Positions 55,036 through 63,063 of a DNA stretch of 63,063 nucleotides are shown in pieces (position 1 is the stretch's first letter; each line of letters begins with the position of its first letter). The notes beneath the pieces were generated by a model that saw only the letters and a list, made by a program, of their open reading frames with translations, did no database searches and had not been told where the DNA came from. The position numbers and the translations under genes are program-made. The DNA comes from Lachnospiraceae bacterium (GTDB lineage Bacteria > Bacillota > Clostridia > Lachnospirales > Lachnospiraceae): the NCBI GenBank assembly GCA_011959285.1, contig BLLW01000015.1, positions 1 to 63,063 on the forward strand. The letters run 5' to 3'.

Positions 55036-55093
55036 TTTACAGATATATATAAATATTGTATTATCCTTTTTATAAAAAATGTGCACGTGAACG
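55036..55093 (+). promoter_or_regulatory. Promoter and proximal operator of the sugar ABC operon
   Basis: TTTACA (55036-55041) and TATTAT (55059-55064) are 17 bases apart, with a start near 55071. TGTGCACGTGAACG (55080-55093) follows, sharing the TGTGCACGTG core with the distal site, so a bound repressor would block the start of transcription. GAGGAG and GTG 55126 follow. Confidence 0.65.
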
Positions 55094-55125
55094 CGCGGAA
55101 TAAAGAAGAATGAGGAGTGTTGTGA

Positions 55126-56619
55126 GTGGGTAATGGAAAACAGTTGCTTGAAATGAAGCATATATGCAAAGCATTTCCTGGAGTGGTTGCGCTAAACGAT
55201 GTTTCTTTTGATTTGCATGAGGGAGAAGTACATGCATTAATGGGGGAAAATGGTGCTGGCAAATCTACATTGATGAAAATCTTAACAGGAACCTATAAAC
55301 AGGATTCAGGTGATATCGTATATAAAGGCGAAATCCTTGAAAAAAGAGATGAGAAATTCATGCTTTCCATGGGGGTAGCAATTATCCATCAGGAATTGTC
55401 ATATGTTCCGCATTTAACGATTGCGGAGAACCTATTTCTTGGAAGGGAAATTGTTCATCATGGAGTCTTACATCAAAAGGAAATGAATGAGAAGGCGGCA
55501 CAGTGGCTGGCAAATGTAGGGGTGGACTTAAATCCGAAGAGGCTTATGAAGAGCCTGATGGTATCAGAACAGCAGATGGTGGAAATTGCAAAGGCAATAT
55601 CGTACGATGCCAATATTATTGTTATGGATGAGCCGACCTCGGCAATCACAGACAGGGAAGTAGAGAACCTTTTTAAAGTAATTGCAGATTTGAAAGCAAA
55701 GGGGGTCGGCATCATTTACATATCCCATAAAATGGATGAAATTTTGAGGATCAGCGACAGAGTTACGGTATTCCGTGATGGATGTCTGGTGGATACGTTT
55801 CAGTCAGATGAAGTAGACATCGATCAGATCATTATCGCAATGGTAGGACGCAAATTGACAGATGTTTTTCCGAAAAGGAGCGTGGAGCCTGGAGAAGAGA
55901 TGCTGCGAATTGATGGACTGACAAGAAAAGGGGTTTTTGAAGATGTATCTTTTGCGGTACGGCGGGGAGAAGTGCTGGGGGTTGCGGGACTGATGGGCGC
56001 CGGAAGAACGGAAGTTATGCGATGTGTCTGTGGATTAGATAAATATGACAAGGGGGAGATTTATGTAAATGGTAAAGAAGCGAGGATTCGGACACCTAAG
56101 GACGCAATTGCGAACGGGATTGGACTGATTAATGAGGACCGAAAAGGGGTCGGGCTGGTTCTGCCTTTATCTGTTAAGCATAATCTGACCCTCTCAAATT
56201 TAAATAAATATTTTAAAACTCCGCTGTTGGTTAACAGGAAAGAGAATGAACTTGCTGATAAAGAGATTAAGGAATTACATATTAAGACACCAGGGAGAAA
56301 TTATCCGGTGCGCAATCTTTCAGGCGGCAATCAACAAAAGGTTGTTTTGGGAAAAGTCATGCTGGATGAATCGGAAATATTGATTATGGACGAACCTACG
56401 AGAGGAATCGATGTGGGGGCTAAGGTGGAGATTTATCAGTTGATAAATGATTTTGTCAAAAATGGGAAAGCGGTCATCGTGATTTCTTCGGAAATGCCGG
56501 AACTGATTGGTCTCTCAGATCGGATCGTAATCATGCACGAAGGAAAACTTGTTGGAAAAATCGATCAAAAGCAGGATATAACCCAAGAGAAAATCATGGA
56601 ATATGTTATGAAACAATAG
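55126..56619 (+). CDS. Sugar ABC transporter ATPase, RbsA/MglA type
   Basis: 497 residues with two ABC cassettes. The first has Walker A 'GENGAGKSTLMKIL', signature region 'LMVSEQQMVEIAKAIS' and Walker B 'IIVMDEPTSAI'. The second has a degenerate P-loop 'GLMGAGRTEVMR', a full 'LSGGNQQKVVLGK' signature and 'ILIMDEPTRGIDVG'. This is the layout of RbsA/MglA/XylG ATPases. The start is GTG 55126. It is the first gene of an ATPase-permease-binding protein operon controlled by the divergent LacI protein. Confidence 0.95.
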   Translation: MGNGKQLLEMKHICKAFPGVVALNDVSFDLHEGEVHALMGENGAGKSTLMKILTGTYKQDSGDIVYKGEILEKRDEKFMLSMGVAIIHQELSYVPHLTIAENLFLGREIVHHGVLHQKEMNEKAAQWLANVGVDLNPKRLMKSLMVSEQQMVEIAKAISYDANIIVMDEPTSAITDREVENLFKVIADLKAKGVGIIYISHKMDEILRISDRVTVFRDGCLVDTFQSDEVDIDQIIIAMVGRKLTDVFPKRSVEPGEEMLRIDGLTRKGVFEDVSFAVRRGEVLGVAGLMGAGRTEVMRCVCGLDKYDKGEIYVNGKEARIRTPKDAIANGIGLINEDRKGVGLVLPLSVKHNLTLSNLNKYFKTPLLVNRKENELADKEIKELHIKTPGRNYPVRNLSGGNQQKVVLGKVMLDESEILIMDEPTRGIDVGAKVEIYQLINDFVKNGKAVIVISSEMPELIGLSDRIVIMHEGKLVGKIDQKQDITQEKIMEYVMKQ

Positions 56620-56642
56620 AAGAACAGAGAGGTGGAAAAATA

Positions 56643-57623
56643 ATGAATAAGAACAATTTCTCAAAGGCAGGTGCAGGAGAAACAATGAAAATTATTTTTC
56701 GGAAATATGCGATTGTATTTGCACTGATTATCTTAATAGCAGTACTTTCCGTCATTTCAGACAGATTTTTTACATTCACAAATTTTATAACGATTTTGAC
56801 GCAAACTTCAATTAATGCCATATTGGCAATCGGCGTTACTTTTGTAATATTGACAGGTGGAATTGATTTATCTGTCGGTTCCATGCTGGCGGTGTCAGGG
56901 GTAGCGTTTGCAATGATTGCAAAAGTGGATGCTAATGGGGAAGCATTATTCCCGCCCGCTTTGGCTGTCCTTGCAGGAATCTTTACTGGATTGCTGTTCG
57001 GTCTGCTGAATGGACTGATTGTTGCAAAGGCAAAAGTGGCTCCTTTTATCGTGACTTTAGGAACCATGACCATTTCCAGGGGGATAGCACTTATCGTAGC
57101 AGATGGACGTCCTGTTTCGGGAATGTCTTCTGTATTTAAAAGCTTTGGGAGCGGCAGTATTGGAGGCATTCCATATCTTGTAATAATCATGATCATGGTA
57201 TCTGTGATAGCCATATTCCTATTAGGGAAAACAAAGTTTGGCAGATATATTTATGCAGTAGGAGGAAATGAAGAGGCTGCCAGGGCCTCCGGGATACCTG
57301 CATCGAATGTAAAAATGATGGTATACATAATTTGTGGTTTTATGGCAGGTTTATCGGGTATTATGCAGGCTTGCCGTGTCGTGGTCGGGCAGCCGAATGC
57401 AGGCGAGGGTTATGAATTACAAGCGATTTCAGCAGTTGTGATTGGCGGCACTGCACTTTCCGGCGGAATCGGAAAAATGTGGGGAACAATTGTAGGCGCA
57501 TTTATTATTGGTGTCTTAGGCAATGGTCTTGACCTTTTAGGCGTGTCTTCGTACTGGCAAAAAGTAATCAGCGGAATTATCATCATAGCCGCAGTGCTGC
57601 TGGATCGTGCAGATAAGAAATAA
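56643..57623 (+). CDS. Sugar ABC transporter permease, RbsC type
   Basis: 326 residues with eight to ten membrane helices. 'ILAIGVTFVILTGGIDLSVGSMLAVSGVAFAMI' and 'GGNEEAARASGIPASNVKMMVYIICGFMAGLSGIMQACRV' with 'GYELQAISAVVIGGTALSGGIGKMWGTIVGAFIIGVLGNGLDLLGVSSYWQKVISGIIIIAAVLLD' are RbsC/BPD_transp_2 signatures. It forms the membrane channel with the preceding ATPase. GAGGTGG lies before ATG 56643. Confidence 0.95.
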   Translation: MNKNNFSKAGAGETMKIIFRKYAIVFALIILIAVLSVISDRFFTFTNFITILTQTSINAILAIGVTFVILTGGIDLSVGSMLAVSGVAFAMIAKVDANGEALFPPALAVLAGIFTGLLFGLLNGLIVAKAKVAPFIVTLGTMTISRGIALIVADGRPVSGMSSVFKSFGSGSIGGIPYLVIIMIMVSVIAIFLLGKTKFGRYIYAVGGNEEAARASGIPASNVKMMVYIICGFMAGLSGIMQACRVVVGQPNAGEGYELQAISAVVIGGTALSGGIGKMWGTIVGAFIIGVLGNGLDLLGVSSYWQKVISGIIIIAAVLLDRADKK

Positions 57624-57693
57624 TGGTATCGTTATAAGATTACAGGATGATTGGTTCTGTAATTTTAAATAAAAAACATAGGAGGAAAAGTAA

Positions 57694-58719
57694 ATGAAAA
57701 AATTATTAGCAGCGATGGTGGTAGGGGCAACAGTAGCAATGTTTGCCGGCTGCGGGCAGAAAGCGGAAGAAACGCCGGCTCCGGCTGAAACGACAGCGCA
57801 GGAAACTGTGGAAGCGCCATCAGAGGCAGCGCAGGAGGAGACAAAGGAAGAGGAAACGACAGAGGGAATGACCTTTGGTTATCTTATCTGCAATGAACGG
57901 ACGGCATTCATGCTGGATCTTATTCAGGGGACCCAAGATAAGTGCGATGAGCTTGGAATTAAACTTATTGTGAATGATTCTGACATGGATCCGGCAAAGC
58001 AGATTTCCCAGGCAGAAAGCATGATCAGCCAGCAGGTTGATGCAATTATCGTGACGGCGGCTGACGCGGAAGCATGTGTTCCCATTATTGAAAAATGTAA
58101 TGCGGCAAACATTCCGGTAGTTGGTGTATGCAATACTTTTAGCGGGGATCTGCAGCCCGACGGATTTGTGGGATCCAATGACAATCAGTCAGCAGAACTG
58201 GCAGTGTCAGCTTTGTGCGAGGCATTAGGCGGCGAAGGGAAAATCGGTATGATTAGTGGTGTTGCAGGTCAATCGTCGGAAGTGATTCGTGGGGAAGCGA
58301 CCAAAAGGCTTCTTTCTGAAAAATATCCTGATGTTGAATTAGTGGTAGAAGATACCGGAAGCTGGACTAGGGATGGCGCCATGACATTGACGGAGAACTG
58401 GATTCAGAAATATGGAGAAGAAGGTTTAGATGCAATATTCTGCCAAAATGACGAGATGGCAATTGGAACTTGCAATGCATTGGAAAATGCAGGGCTGACA
58501 GGGAAAATTTTGGTATCAGGCATTGATTTGATCCCGGAATCAAAGGAGTATCTTGAAAGTGGCAAAATGTATGCAGATGTTTTCCAGGATGGCTACGGAC
58601 AGGGATTTAAGGCGGTGGAAGTGGCTTTTGGGCTGGTAAATGGGGAAGATGTAGGTGGTGAGACATGGATTCCATTTGAATTGGTCACAAAGGAGAATAT
58701 GGCGGATTATTTTGAGTAA
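57694..58719 (+). CDS. Sugar-binding lipoprotein, RbsB type
   Basis: 341 residues. A lipoprotein signal ('MKKLLAAMVVGATVAMFAGC', Cys 20) and an acidic Pro/Glu/Thr linker (about residues 22-55) precede a periplasmic-binding fold. That fold has 'GYLICNERTAFMLDLIQGTQDKCDELGIKLIVNDSDMDPAKQISQAESMISQQVDAIIVTAAD', 'GFVGSNDNQSAELAV' and 'DAIFCQNDEMAIGTCNALENAGLTGKILVSGIDLIPESKEYLESGKM'. It captures the substrate at the outer face of the membrane. AGGAGG precedes ATG 57694. The sugar type is not decidable. Confidence 0.94.
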   Translation: MKKLLAAMVVGATVAMFAGCGQKAEETPAPAETTAQETVEAPSEAAQEETKEEETTEGMTFGYLICNERTAFMLDLIQGTQDKCDELGIKLIVNDSDMDPAKQISQAESMISQQVDAIIVTAADAEACVPIIEKCNAANIPVVGVCNTFSGDLQPDGFVGSNDNQSAELAVSALCEALGGEGKIGMISGVAGQSSEVIRGEATKRLLSEKYPDVELVVEDTGSWTRDGAMTLTENWIQKYGEEGLDAIFCQNDEMAIGTCNALENAGLTGKILVSGIDLIPESKEYLESGKMYADVFQDGYGQGFKAVEVAFGLVNGEDVGGETWIPFELVTKENMADYFE

Positions 58720-58764
58720 AGCGGTATAGAAGATGGTATTTTGATTGATAGGAAGGAGCATAGG

Positions 58765-59442
58765 ATGAGTAAAGAAAAGTTGAATACACAATGGCCGGAT
58801 TGGAAATTGGATGGTGAATATATAGAAAGCTGTAGCTGTGACGTAAGCTGCCCATGTCTTGTAAGTGCGCAGGCACATAATACAATACTGCCAGATTATC
58901 TTCCTTGTGATGTAATACTGAGTTTTATTATTGATAAAGGTCACTTTGAAGATGTGGTATTAGACGGATGTAAATTTGTGGTAGCGTTTTCCACACCTCG
59001 GGAGATGTGCCTGAAAAACTGGACGACTGCTTACTATATTGATGCAAAGACAGCAGAGCAGCAAGCGGCGCTTACCAAAATTGTAACAGGCCAAGTAGGC
59101 GGTCCAACTGCTGGGATGGCAGATCACACCGAGGAAAATTATGGGGTCAAATTAGTAGATATCAGCTATGAACGTCCAGATATATATGGAAGAGAAGCTG
59201 AAATACCGGGTATCATGAAAGTTAAGATTAAGGCGAAGATAGGGCAGCATGATAATATGCCGATTGTTTATGAAAATGCCAGTGATATTGCGTATGTTGT
59301 TACACAGTCCTATGGCACAGATGTAAGGTACAACGACAATATGAAGGTGATGAACAATACGGGACGCAATGCCTTTTATGGACGTTATGTGTGGGTTCCG
59401 GATTCTCCGATTGGTATAAAATATGATCGGTATGAAAAATAG
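58765..59442 (+). CDS. DUF1326 protein
   Basis: About 225 residues, cytoplasmic. The N-terminal Cys motif 'GEYIESCSCDVSCPCLVSAQ' (C-x-C-x3-C-x-C) is the hallmark of DUF1326. 'ILSFIIDKGHFEDVVLDGCKFVVAF', 'QQAALTKIVTGQVGGPTAGMADHTEENYGVKLVDISYE' and 'GTDVRYNDNMKVMNNTGRNAFYGRYVW' follow. DUF1326 often lies beside DUF2182, as it does here four genes later. ATG 58765 has AAGGAG 7 bases upstream. Function unknown; a metal or thiol role is suggested by the Cys motif. Confidence 0.82.
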   Translation: MSKEKLNTQWPDWKLDGEYIESCSCDVSCPCLVSAQAHNTILPDYLPCDVILSFIIDKGHFEDVVLDGCKFVVAFSTPREMCLKNWTTAYYIDAKTAEQQAALTKIVTGQVGGPTAGMADHTEENYGVKLVDISYERPDIYGREAEIPGIMKVKIKAKIGQHDNMPIVYENASDIAYVVTQSYGTDVRYNDNMKVMNNTGRNAFYGRYVWVPDSPIGIKYDRYEK

Positions 59443-59469
59443 AACGGGAAACATATAAAAAAATGGATG

Positions 59470-59510
59470 CTGCTATGCTGAACCAATGCTTGGCATAGCA
59501 GTGTTTATTT
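59470..59510 (+). terminator. Hairpin between the DUF1326 and DUF4418 genes
   Basis: CTGCTATGC (59470-59478) pairs with GCATAGCAG (59493-59501), then TGTTTATTT. It may terminate or tune transcription between the first gene and the four after it. Confidence 0.6.
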
Positions 59511-59528
59511 AATAGGAGCTGATAAACT

Positions 59529-59954
59529 ATGAAAAAAATAATGACAGCAGGAATTATCCTTTCCGTTCTTGGCATTTTCCTTGCACTTGTACCGTGGTAT
59601 ATTTTGCCGGTATGTGATACGATGGTTGAATTATCAAATGGAAAGACCGCACCGATGGGATGCCATTACATGGGGGTGGTTGTTACAATGGGAGGTCTAT
59701 TGACTGCGTTTACCGGAATTTTTATGGCTTTGATGCACAGCGCTGCTGCAGCAGTAGTATTAGGAATACAGTCTGTGGTGGATTCTCTGGCTACTGTCAT
59801 AGTGTCAGTCGGTGTTATTGGTACATGTAAAAATGCAAAAATGCCATGCCGCATGGGAACACGGCCCGCTGTCCTTCTGCTATGTGTATTGATTATAATC
59901 GTTGGTACCGCAGGGGTATTTAGGGGATTAAAAGAAAAAAGGAAAGGGAGCTGA
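59529..59954 (+). CDS. DUF4418 membrane protein
   Basis: 141 residues with four membrane helices. 'ILSVLGIFLALVPWYILPVCD', 'GCHYMGVVVTMGGLLTAFTGIFMAL', 'GIQSVVDSLATVIVSVGVIGTCKNAKMPCRMGTRPAVLLLCVLIIIVGTAG' match DUF4418 as I recall it. Cys and Met cluster in the loops (V-C-D, G-C-H, T-C-K, M-P-C-R-M). AGGAG lies ahead of ATG 59529. The FtsX-like permease starts 2 bases after its stop, implying one functional unit. Function unknown. Confidence 0.8.
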   Translation: MKKIMTAGIILSVLGIFLALVPWYILPVCDTMVELSNGKTAPMGCHYMGVVVTMGGLLTAFTGIFMALMHSAAAAVVLGIQSVVDSLATVIVSVGVIGTCKNAKMPCRMGTRPAVLLLCVLIIIVGTAGVFRGLKEKRKGS

Positions 59955-59956
59955 GT

Positions 59957-61162
59957 ATGGGCGCAAAACGTTTGCATGTTTTACGGTTAGCTTTTTTAAA
60001 TATAGTCCATAGACCAGTGCGGGCAATAGGGCTTATCGTGATTGTCGCTGTTTTTGCCTTTGTTATTTTTGCCGGGAATATGCTGAATGCCAGTTTAAAG
60101 ACCGGAATAGATCATATGGCAGACCGGCTTGGGGCAGACTTGATGGTAGTCCCGGAGGGTGCAGATAAAAATTTAGAAAACTCATTACTGCGCAGTGAAC
60201 CAAGTACATTCTATATGGAAGATAACATTGTGGGCAGCCTTGCGGAGATGGAGGATGTTGAAAAGGCATCTTATCAGCTTTTTATAGCGTCGCTCGACGC
60301 AGCATGCTGTACGGAACCTGTTCAGCTCATCGGTTATGATCCTGAAACGGATTTTATCATAAAACCTTGGATGATGAACAGTATGACGGGAGAACTTTCA
60401 TTTGGGGATGTTGTTGTGGGGAATCTTGTGCTGGCAGAGCCGGGTGACGAGGTTATTTTTTATGGGCAGCCTTTTCATGTGGCAGCTAAATTGGATAAGA
60501 CTGGAATGGGATTTGATTCCTCTATTTTTATGACGGCAGATACAGCGCAACACATGATCGACTTATCTGGCGAACGGGCTGTGCATCCGGCAGGTGATTC
60601 AAAAGGGTTGATTTCCGCTGTCTTTTTAAAGGTTAAAAATGATACAGATTTGCATCAGACAGCAGATCGGATTACCCAAAGCTGTCATAACGTAGAAGTA
60701 GTGATATCGGATGAGTTTATGAGCAATATTTCAGACAAGCTCAATAAAACAAGTGGAATTACCTTTGTGGTGACTATTTTCTTGTGGATTGCGGCTATTT
60801 TGGTTTTGCTATTTGTTTTTTCAATTTCTTTTCACGAGCGTAAAAGGGAATTTGCCCTATTGGCTGTTCTGGGCGCTGACCGGAAGAAAATTGCTGGTGT
60901 CATTATGTGTGAATCATTGATGATCGCGGCAGCGGGTACAATCTGCGGAATCTTTATTACAGGATTGATTTTGTTCCCGTTTCAAACATTGATATCCGTT
61001 TCTATGGAACTTCCTTATTTGATACCAGACTTTGTGACAATCATAAAGAATCTGTTTGTGAGCGTGGCGATTTCAATCAGTATGGGACCCATTGCCTGCT
61101 TTTACTCAGCCATGCGCATGAGTAAAATAGATACCTATTTTATTTTGAGGGAGAATGAATAA
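59957..61162 (+). CDS. FtsX/MacB-type ABC transporter permease
   Basis: 401 residues. There is one N-terminal membrane helix (about residues 20-40), a large external domain (about 45-270) with an adjacent Cys pair ('ASLDAACCTEPVQLIGYDPETDF'), and three C-terminal helices ('VVTIFLWIAAILVLLFVFSISFHERKREFALLAVLGADRKKI', '..IAAAGTICGIFITGLILFPF'). This is the FtsX layout. Such permeases with LolD-like ATPases drive periplasmic work rather than solute transport. The start lies 2 bases after DUF4418 and its stop overlaps the ATPase start by one base. Confidence 0.9.
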   Translation: MGAKRLHVLRLAFLNIVHRPVRAIGLIVIVAVFAFVIFAGNMLNASLKTGIDHMADRLGADLMVVPEGADKNLENSLLRSEPSTFYMEDNIVGSLAEMEDVEKASYQLFIASLDAACCTEPVQLIGYDPETDFIIKPWMMNSMTGELSFGDVVVGNLVLAEPGDEVIFYGQPFHVAAKLDKTGMGFDSSIFMTADTAQHMIDLSGERAVHPAGDSKGLISAVFLKVKNDTDLHQTADRITQSCHNVEVVISDEFMSNISDKLNKTSGITFVVTIFLWIAAILVLLFVFSISFHERKREFALLAVLGADRKKIAGVIMCESLMIAAAGTICGIFITGLILFPFQTLISVSMELPYLIPDFVTIIKNLFVSVAISISMGPIACFYSAMRMSKIDTYFILRENE

Positions 61163-61854
61163 TGTTATTGCAATGTATACAGGTAACGAGGCGATATGAA
61201 CGAAAAGGGAAGGTTTTGTGTACGGCTGTAAAGGATGCAGGCTTTGATGTTAACAAGGATGATTTTATAAGTATTATAGGAAAATCAGGCAGCGGAAAGT
61301 CCACTTTACTGAATATGATTGCGGGTCTTTTACGTCCTACGGTTGGAACGATCTTATTGGAAGGAAATGAGATCTGGGCGGGCGAAGAGGAAAAAATCGC
61401 ATTTTTGCGCAATTCAAAACTAGGATATATTCCGCAGGGTGTGAGTTTATTGGGCAATCTAACGGCAATTGATAATGTGCGGCTGCCGCACTTTCTGTAT
61501 AAGCGAGAGGGAGATGGGGTGAAACGTGCTGAAGCATTACTGGAAAGGGTAGGGCTTAAAGGCTATGAAAGCAGATATCCATCAGAACTTTCTGGCGGGG
61601 AGATGAAGCGTGTGGCGATAGCCAGGGCATTGATGAATAATCCGGTATTGCTTCTCGCAGACGAGCCGACTGCAGATATAGATGAGGAGACAACGGGAAG
61701 TATTATGGAACTTTTTGCTGAAATATGCGCTGACGGAACGGCGATTCTGATGGCAACGCATGAACTGGAAAATATAAAATACGGAAAACGCGTACTAAAA
61801 ATGTCCGGCGGGGTGCTGACAGAAGAAGAAATGGAAATATATAAAAAGGGATAG
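61162..61854 (+). CDS. LolD/MacB-type ABC ATPase
   Basis: 230 residues with a single ABC cassette: Walker A 'IIGKSGSGKSTLLNMI', Q-loop 'LGYIPQGVSLLGNLTAIDNVRLPHFL', signature 'ELSGGEMKRVAIARALMNNP', Walker B 'VLLLADEPTADIDEE', H-loop 'ILMATHELE'. The order and length are typical of MacB/LolD/FtsE partners of FtsX-type permeases. ATG 61162 overlaps the permease stop (TAATG). It energises the preceding permease. Confidence 0.95.
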   Translation: MLLQCIQVTRRYERKGKVLCTAVKDAGFDVNKDDFISIIGKSGSGKSTLLNMIAGLLRPTVGTILLEGNEIWAGEEEKIAFLRNSKLGYIPQGVSLLGNLTAIDNVRLPHFLYKREGDGVKRAEALLERVGLKGYESRYPSELSGGEMKRVAIARALMNNPVLLLADEPTADIDEETTGSIMELFAEICADGTAILMATHELENIKYGKRVLKMSGGVLTEEEMEIYKKG

Positions 61855-61870
61855 CGATTGAGGAAGTATT

Positions 61871-62704
61871 ATGGATCAAAAAAGAAAAAAATATTTTGAT
61901 AAAGAGCAGGCTGTGGTATTTATCATTATCGTTATACTTACCATGGCGTCATGGATTTATACAGCAAGGGCTTCGGTATCTGGCAGCGGCATGTCAATGG
62001 ATATGACAGGGGCAGTAGATCCGGAAATGGATGCACAGATGGCAGGGCGTTTAACAGAAGCAGCATGGAAACCGGTCATGTTACCTTTTTCGATGTTCGT
62101 GCCTATGTGGGTGGTCATGTGTATCGGCATGATGCTTCCTACCGCAGTGCCTATGATTTTTGCATTTGATATCATCAGCAAACGCCGTAGAAAGCAGGGA
62201 TTTGGCAATTCTTCCAGTTATTTGTTTATTGGCGGCTACATACTTTTGTGGGCATTATTTGGCATAATATGCTGGCTGGCAGGGGAAGGAATCATGCTTC
62301 TTATAGGGAACCGGTTTACCAGCTGGATACATACGCTCTGGGGGGTGGCAGCTGTTTTCTTAATTGCTGGGATTTATCAATTAAGTCCGTTCAAAGATGC
62401 ATGCATGAGAGGATGCCAGCATCCGCTGTCATTTATCATGCATAATTGGAAGGCGGGAGCAGGCGGCGCCCTGCTTATGGGAATGAAACATGGCATGGAG
62501 TGCATTGGCTGCTGCTGGGCCCTTATGATTGTCCTTTTTCCTTTGGGGATGATGAATTTATTTTGGATGGGTCTATTTACCCTGATTATGTTTTTTGAAA
62601 AAAACTCCAGGTTCGGTACATTGCTGTCAAAAATTGTGGGGTGGCTGCTGCTGATTGCAGGCATCATGCTCATGATCTTAGGAGGTGTTATGGCGTTGAT
62701 TTAG
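61871..62704 (+). CDS. DUF2182 metal-binding-type membrane protein
   Basis: 277 residues with six to seven helices. An external loop after the first helix is Met-rich ('SGSGMSMDMTGAVDPEMDAQ'), followed by 'MLPFSMFVPMWVVMCIGMMLPTAVPMI'. The C-terminal half holds the DUF2182 hallmark 'GMKHGMECIGCCWALMIVLFPLGMMNLFWMGLFTLIMFFEK' with C-x-x-C-C. The Met-rich loop suggests Cu(I) or another soft metal. It ends the five-gene set that begins with DUF1326. AGGAAG precedes ATG 61871. Confidence 0.87.
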   Translation: MDQKRKKYFDKEQAVVFIIIVILTMASWIYTARASVSGSGMSMDMTGAVDPEMDAQMAGRLTEAAWKPVMLPFSMFVPMWVVMCIGMMLPTAVPMIFAFDIISKRRRKQGFGNSSSYLFIGGYILLWALFGIICWLAGEGIMLLIGNRFTSWIHTLWGVAAVFLIAGIYQLSPFKDACMRGCQHPLSFIMHNWKAGAGGALLMGMKHGMECIGCCWALMIVLFPLGMMNLFWMGLFTLIMFFEKNSRFGTLLSKIVGWLLLIAGIMLMILGGVMALI

Positions 62705-62828
62705 CAATAGTTTTAAAAGCGGTCTCTTTTTGTGTCATAGAGTCATTGATTATGAAGTTTCCCAATGGTTTTTATATCGGAAGGGAGTTTGGTCTGCAAG
62801 GGAAGGACAGCTGCTTGAAAAGCGGACC

Positions 62829-63063
62829 GGTACAGGGGAGCGCATACCATATCATTTCCAGTCTTTGCGAAAAATCGGTAATTTCACTTGCAGAATGTTA
62901 GATTCCTAGGGGGAAATCGCCATGGATGGCGATTTCAGGAGTCGCGCGGCACGGATGCTGCTGACTCCGATCCGTCCGCCCTGGAACACCTAAACACATT
63001 CTGTTAGTGAAATCCGATTTTGAGAGGAGACTTGAAATGATATGGTATGCGCTCCCCTGTACC
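62829..63063. repeat. Long inverted-repeat element at the window end
   Basis: The left arm (62829-62897) and right arm (62997-63063) are complementary. The outer 30 bases match perfectly and the inner part with a few mismatches (AGTCT, AAAATCGG, ATTTCACT and CAGAATG blocks). The centre contains a perfect palindrome (62913-62936, GAAATCGCCAT with ATGGCGATTTC) and GGAGTC/GACTCC and CGGAT/ATCCG pairs. The right arm ends on the last base shown, so the element may continue. It could be a MITE-like repeat, a transposon-end pair or a structured RNA. No protein gene is seen in 62705-62828. Confidence 0.7.

Noticed and set aside
62705-62900. Open frame continuing into the left arm of the terminal inverted repeat
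   Set aside because: Its last third lies wholly within the repeat arm, there is no ribosome site, and the upstream part shows no known motif.

Overview
The window looks like a chromosomal segment of a gut Firmicute of the Lachnospiraceae type (class Clostridia). The signs are moderate-to-low GC, strong AGGAGG-like ribosome sites, glnA followed by an ANTAR regulator, DUF6020 and DUF368 membrane proteins, RbsABC-like transport, and much debris of Firmicute conjugative or mobilizable elements. I see no rRNA, tRNA or CRISPR array.

Layout. 0-3 kb: tandem RCC1-repeat genes, the second broken by a frameshift. 3-7.5 kb: a complete beta-glucoside operon (LicT-type antiterminator, PTS EIIBCA, GH1 6-phospho-beta-glucosidase) with a RAT/terminator leader. 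7.7-23.8 kb: mostly housekeeping and small accessory genes: two small hypotheticals, a DUF6020 membrane protein, a TPR glycosyltransferase, a DUF4143 ATPase, TetR+GNAT, a Fic protein, a flavin reductase with its HxlR regulator, hisC, DUF368, a methyltransferase, hslO (with a striking nested inverted-repeat leader) and nadE. 24-35.7 kb: glnA with an attenuator-like leader and an ANTAR protein gene; a WYL regulator/YjbR/GyrI-like operon; a flavodoxin-like reductase; DegV; DedA with a GT4 glycosyltransferase; an OmpR-type two-component system.

36-53.7 kb is an accessory, decaying region. It holds a MarR gene with a truncated MATE gene, two separate relaxase C-terminal tails, a truncated tyrosine integrase, and broken response-regulator, CPBP, alpha/beta-hydrolase and GNAT genes. 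Within it, about 42.85-49.12 kb is bracketed by clusters of the same TTTCCCTT-type motif in both orientations and looks like a deleted integrative element. Its cargo is a PIN-domain toxin-antitoxin-like pair and a tight four-gene minus-strand operon: a receiver-like HTH regulator, a glycosylase-like protein, a PD-(D/E)XK-like protein and an RNase J-like beta-CASP metallo-hydrolase. That operon is my best candidate for an undescribed nucleic-acid-processing or defence system.

53.7-62.7 kb: a LacI-family regulator divergent from an RbsABC-like importer with two matching operators. This is followed by a five-gene set (DUF1326, DUF4418, FtsX-like permease, LolD-like ATPase, DUF2182) whose members carry Cys/Met-rich motifs, a second candidate system (thiol or metal handling). 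The window ends in a long inverted-repeat element that reaches the last base.
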